From contig NZ_JACHHY010000028.1 in assembly GCF_014202905.1 (NCBI RefSeq), positions 1 through 41,560 on the forward strand: a stretch of 41,560 nucleotides of DNA, in the 5' to 3' direction. The DNA comes from Chitinivorax tropicus. Lineage in GTDB: Bacteria; Pseudomonadota; Gammaproteobacteria; Burkholderiales; SCOH01. Position numbers and translations under genes: made by a program. This document shows, piece after piece, positions 37,184 to 41,560 of the stretch (the stretch's first letter is position 1; each line of letters opens with the position of its first letter). The notes under the pieces are model-generated. The model made no database searches. It was not told the origin of the DNA and saw only the letters and a program-made list of their open reading frames with translations.

Positions 37184-38290
37184 ATGGTATTGATGCAGGC
37201 TGAACGCGACCTCATTCTGAAGCCGTTGACCACCGTTACCGGCATCGTGGAACGCCGCCATACGCTGCCGATTCTGTCTAACGTTTTGATTGAAAAGAAA
37301 GGCACGCAGCTGACCTTTCTCGCCACGGATCTGGAGATTCAAATCACCAGTCAAGCGCCGGGCGAACTGGTGGGTGATGATTTTGCCATCACCGTCTCCG
37401 CTAAAAAGCTGCAGGATATCCTGCGTGCGATCCCTGACCAGACACAGGTTTCGCTCGACCACACGGACAGCAAGCTGACTGTCAAAGCCGGCAAGAGCCG
37501 CTTCAATCTGCAGACCTTGCCAGCCAATGACTTCCCAAAACTGGCCCCCGCTGCCGGTGAGTCCGTCGCATTCGAGCTGCCACAGAAAACCCTGAAGCAT
37601 CTGCTGTCGATGGTGCAATATTCCATGGCGCATCAGGACATCCGCTACTACTTGAATGGTTTGTGCGTGGTCACTGATGGTCGCGAGCTGAAGCTGGTTT
37701 CCACGGACGGCCACCGTCTGGCGTTGGTCAGCCATCAGCTGGAAGCCGACGTTGCCAAGACGGACTTGATCCTGCCACGGAAAACCGTGCTGGAGCTGTA
37801 TAAACAGTTGAGCGATACCGATACCCCGATTCGGATTGAAATCGGTCAGAACCAGGTGCGTTTTGCCTTTGGCGACGTGGTACTGGTGTCAAAGGTGGTG
37901 GATGGAAAATTCCCAGACTACAACCGGGTGATTCCTGCGCGCAACGACAAGCACCTCAATATCGATCGCCTGCAGCTGCAACAGGCACTGCAGCGCGCCT
38001 CGATCCTGTCGAATGAAAAATTCCGTGGGGTTCGGGTGGTGTTGATGAATGGCCTGTTGCGCATTCTATGTAACAACAGCGAGCAAGAAGAGGCCCAAGA
38101 AGAGCTGGAAGTCGATTACCAAGGCGATTCGCTCGATATCGGTTTCAACATTACCTATTTGCTGGATGTGCTGGCCAATATCAACGAGGAAATCCTGCAT
38201 TTCAGCTTTGGTGATGCCATGGGCAGCGTGCTGGTCACGGTGCCGGACAACGAACATTTCAAATATGTCGTGATGCCGATGCGGATCTGA
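37184..38290 (+). CDS. dnaN: DNA polymerase III subunit beta (sliding clamp)
   Basis: The 368-residue clamp protein contains LILKPLTTVTGIVERRHTLP, ILSNVLIEK, LVSTDGHRLALVS, VVDGKFPDYNRVIP and the C-terminal YVVMPMRI. It tethers polymerase III and binds many repair proteins. ATG 37184 follows GGGAAAATAGCAA; another start in frame lies at 37193. It is 88 bases after dnaA, with a terminator-like hairpin after the stop. No recF follows. Confidence 0.98.
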   Translation: MVLMQAERDLILKPLTTVTGIVERRHTLPILSNVLIEKKGTQLTFLATDLEIQITSQAPGELVGDDFAITVSAKKLQDILRAIPDQTQVSLDHTDSKLTVKAGKSRFNLQTLPANDFPKLAPAAGESVAFELPQKTLKHLLSMVQYSMAHQDIRYYLNGLCVVTDGRELKLVSTDGHRLALVSHQLEADVAKTDLILPRKTVLELYKQLSDTDTPIRIEIGQNQVRFAFGDVVLVSKVVDGKFPDYNRVIPARNDKHLNIDRLQLQQALQRASILSNEKFRGVRVVLMNGLLRILCNNSEQEEAQEELEVDYQGDSLDIGFNITYLLDVLANINEEILHFSFGDAMGSVLVTVPDNEHFKYVVMPMRI

Positions 38291-38309
38291 TCCGGACCGA
38301 CAACAATGA

Positions 38310-40940
<2,631 letters not shown>

Positions 40941-40950
40941 GGTTGTCGGA

Positions 40951-41044
40951 TGACACAGAAAGTGAAAACTGTGCCAAGTTAGTGAAAAATTGGTGACGCA
41001 GAAAGTGAAAAGGCCCCTGATGGGGCCTTTTCACTTTCTGTCGC
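40951..41044. repeat. Three-copy CAGAAAGTGAAAA repeat with a 19-bp perfect hairpin
   Basis: TGACACAGAAAGTGAAAA at 40951-40968 recurs as TGACGCAGAAAGTGAAAA at 40994-41011 and inverted as TTTTCACTTTCTGTCGC at 41028-41044. The last two form a perfect 19-bp stem (40999-41017 with 41022-41040) with loop TGAT. It may end the gyrB transcript. Paired direct and inverted ends are also typical of insertion-element termini, so a remnant of abutting mobile-element ends is possible. Confidence 0.65.
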
Positions 41045-41370
41045 AATTTCGGCCTTTGTGGCCGTTGGAGCGATCTATGAACAATGGCCGCTCTAGATCA
41101 AAGCTGCCGCTCAAATGACCAATGCGGAGTGCGACTGAAGGACAGGTTTTGGCCGGTTATCACTGTTCGTACTAGTTGCCTGTAAGCAGCCGGTGGGTTG
41201 TAATCCTCCGGAGCCAATGGTGCCTTTCGCGACGACTCGGCCCACCGTCGCTGTCGACCAGGAACGGTCATTGCCTTACATATATTCTTTGCCGTCGGAT
41301 AGCATCGTCAAATCACTATGCTGTACCAAACTCCTAATGCATATTTCCATTGAAAACACCGAGACATCCG
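41045..41370. other. Intergenic stretch with no supported gene
   Basis: About 330 bases. The frame at 41193-41441 has no domain and no ribosome-binding site, and overlaps a better minus-strand candidate. No RNA gene or clear regulatory site was seen. Confidence 0.5.
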
Positions 41371-41466
41371 CTACTCGATCGCGTACAACGCAGGACTACG
41401 CTTCCGTAGCGCTTGGATTCTTGCTACGACCTCCTGCTTAATTCGTTCAATCTTTTCTCGCTCATC
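41371..41466 (-). pseudogene. C-terminal remnant of a gene interrupted by an IS3-family element
   Basis: Reading leftward from the IS end, an open frame runs DEREKIERIKQEVVARIQAL, then RKRSPALYAIE and TAG at 41373-41371. The charged amphipathic helix looks protein-like and the frame is open right up to the inverted repeat at 41467. I infer that the IS inserted into a gene whose remainder lies beyond it. The gene family is not recognised; with only 31 codons a chance frame cannot be excluded. Confidence 0.35.
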
Positions 41467-41560
41467 TGAACCGCCCCGGGTTTGATGGAGGCTCTAACTC
41501 TTGAGAAGATAGAGCGATGAAGAAGTCAGTTAAGTTCTCCCCCGAAGTTCGCGAGCGCTC
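41467..41560 (+). mobile_element. IS3-family insertion sequence, left end (cut by window edge)
   Basis: The terminal repeat TGAACCGCCCCGGGTTT begins at 41467, as in many IS3-family elements, and an orfA start follows 50 bases on. It differs from the element at the left edge of the window in terminal repeat and OrfA sequence. The right end is outside the window. Confidence 0.8.
41517..41560 (+). CDS. IS3-family transposase OrfA (partial, first 14 residues)
   Basis: The frame ATG AAG AAG TCA begins KKSVKFSPEVRERS, the standard start of IS3-group OrfA (helix-turn-helix protein). GAGAAGATAGAGCG lies directly upstream. The rest is outside the window. Confidence 0.75.
   Translation, partial: MKKSVKFSPEVRER

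Overview
The window looks like a betaproteobacterial chromosome around the replication origin. On the right it has the conserved block mnmE-yidC-yidD-rnpA-rpmH on the minus strand, divergent from dnaA-dnaN-gyrB on the plus strand, with no recF between dnaN and gyrB. Together with a PEP-CTERM protein, moderately high GC and sequences such as GloC and HemB, this suggests a Neisseriales-like betaproteobacterium (Chitinimonas/Chitinivorax type). The genus is a guess.

Layout: 1-600 is the upstream part of an IS3-family insertion sequence. 742-3019 holds ybiB, a glycine-rich (GRDP-like) membrane protein and a TM2-domain protein. 3020-4790 is an AT-rich stretch that is largely non-coding, with a tandem 39-bp repeat, a candidate promoter and one possible 45-codon gene. 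4791-12461 is a seven-gene, same-strand biosynthetic locus. 12576-15955 (minus) holds a PEP-CTERM protein and an ExeM/NucH-type secreted nuclease. 16363-18715 has a pteridine reductase, a MidA-type methyltransferase and a tRNA with anticodon CAT. 19801-26013 has two tandem M16 metallopeptidases overlapping a NADAR gene. 26102-31120 holds housekeeping and accessory genes (SirB-like, solute-binding protein, VOC protein, gloC, an RlmL-like methyltransferase, hemB). 31426-40940 is the origin block. 40951-41560 has an odd inverted/direct-repeat cluster, the remnant of an interrupted minus-strand gene and the left end of a second IS3-family element.

The most interesting part is 4791-12461. Its first two genes encode a DHQ-synthase-II-type enzyme and a DhnA-type class I aldolase, the pair that makes 3-amino-4-hydroxybenzoate (3,4-AHBA) in the GriI/GriH route from aspartate semialdehyde and dihydroxyacetone phosphate. 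The next five encode an atypical SDR lacking YxxxK, an MFS exporter, an AMP-forming acid ligase, a CADD/heme-oxygenase-like diiron oxidase (HDO) with a complete ligand set, and a class II aldolase/adducin-fold protein. Genes 1-6 are tightly spaced or overlapping, so they look like one operon making, activating, oxidising and exporting a small C7N aromatic compound. I do not recognise this combination as a described pathway; the product is inferred.

Many gene ends here carry strong GC-rich hairpins without a U-tract, in contrast to the classical U-tailed terminator after the tRNA.
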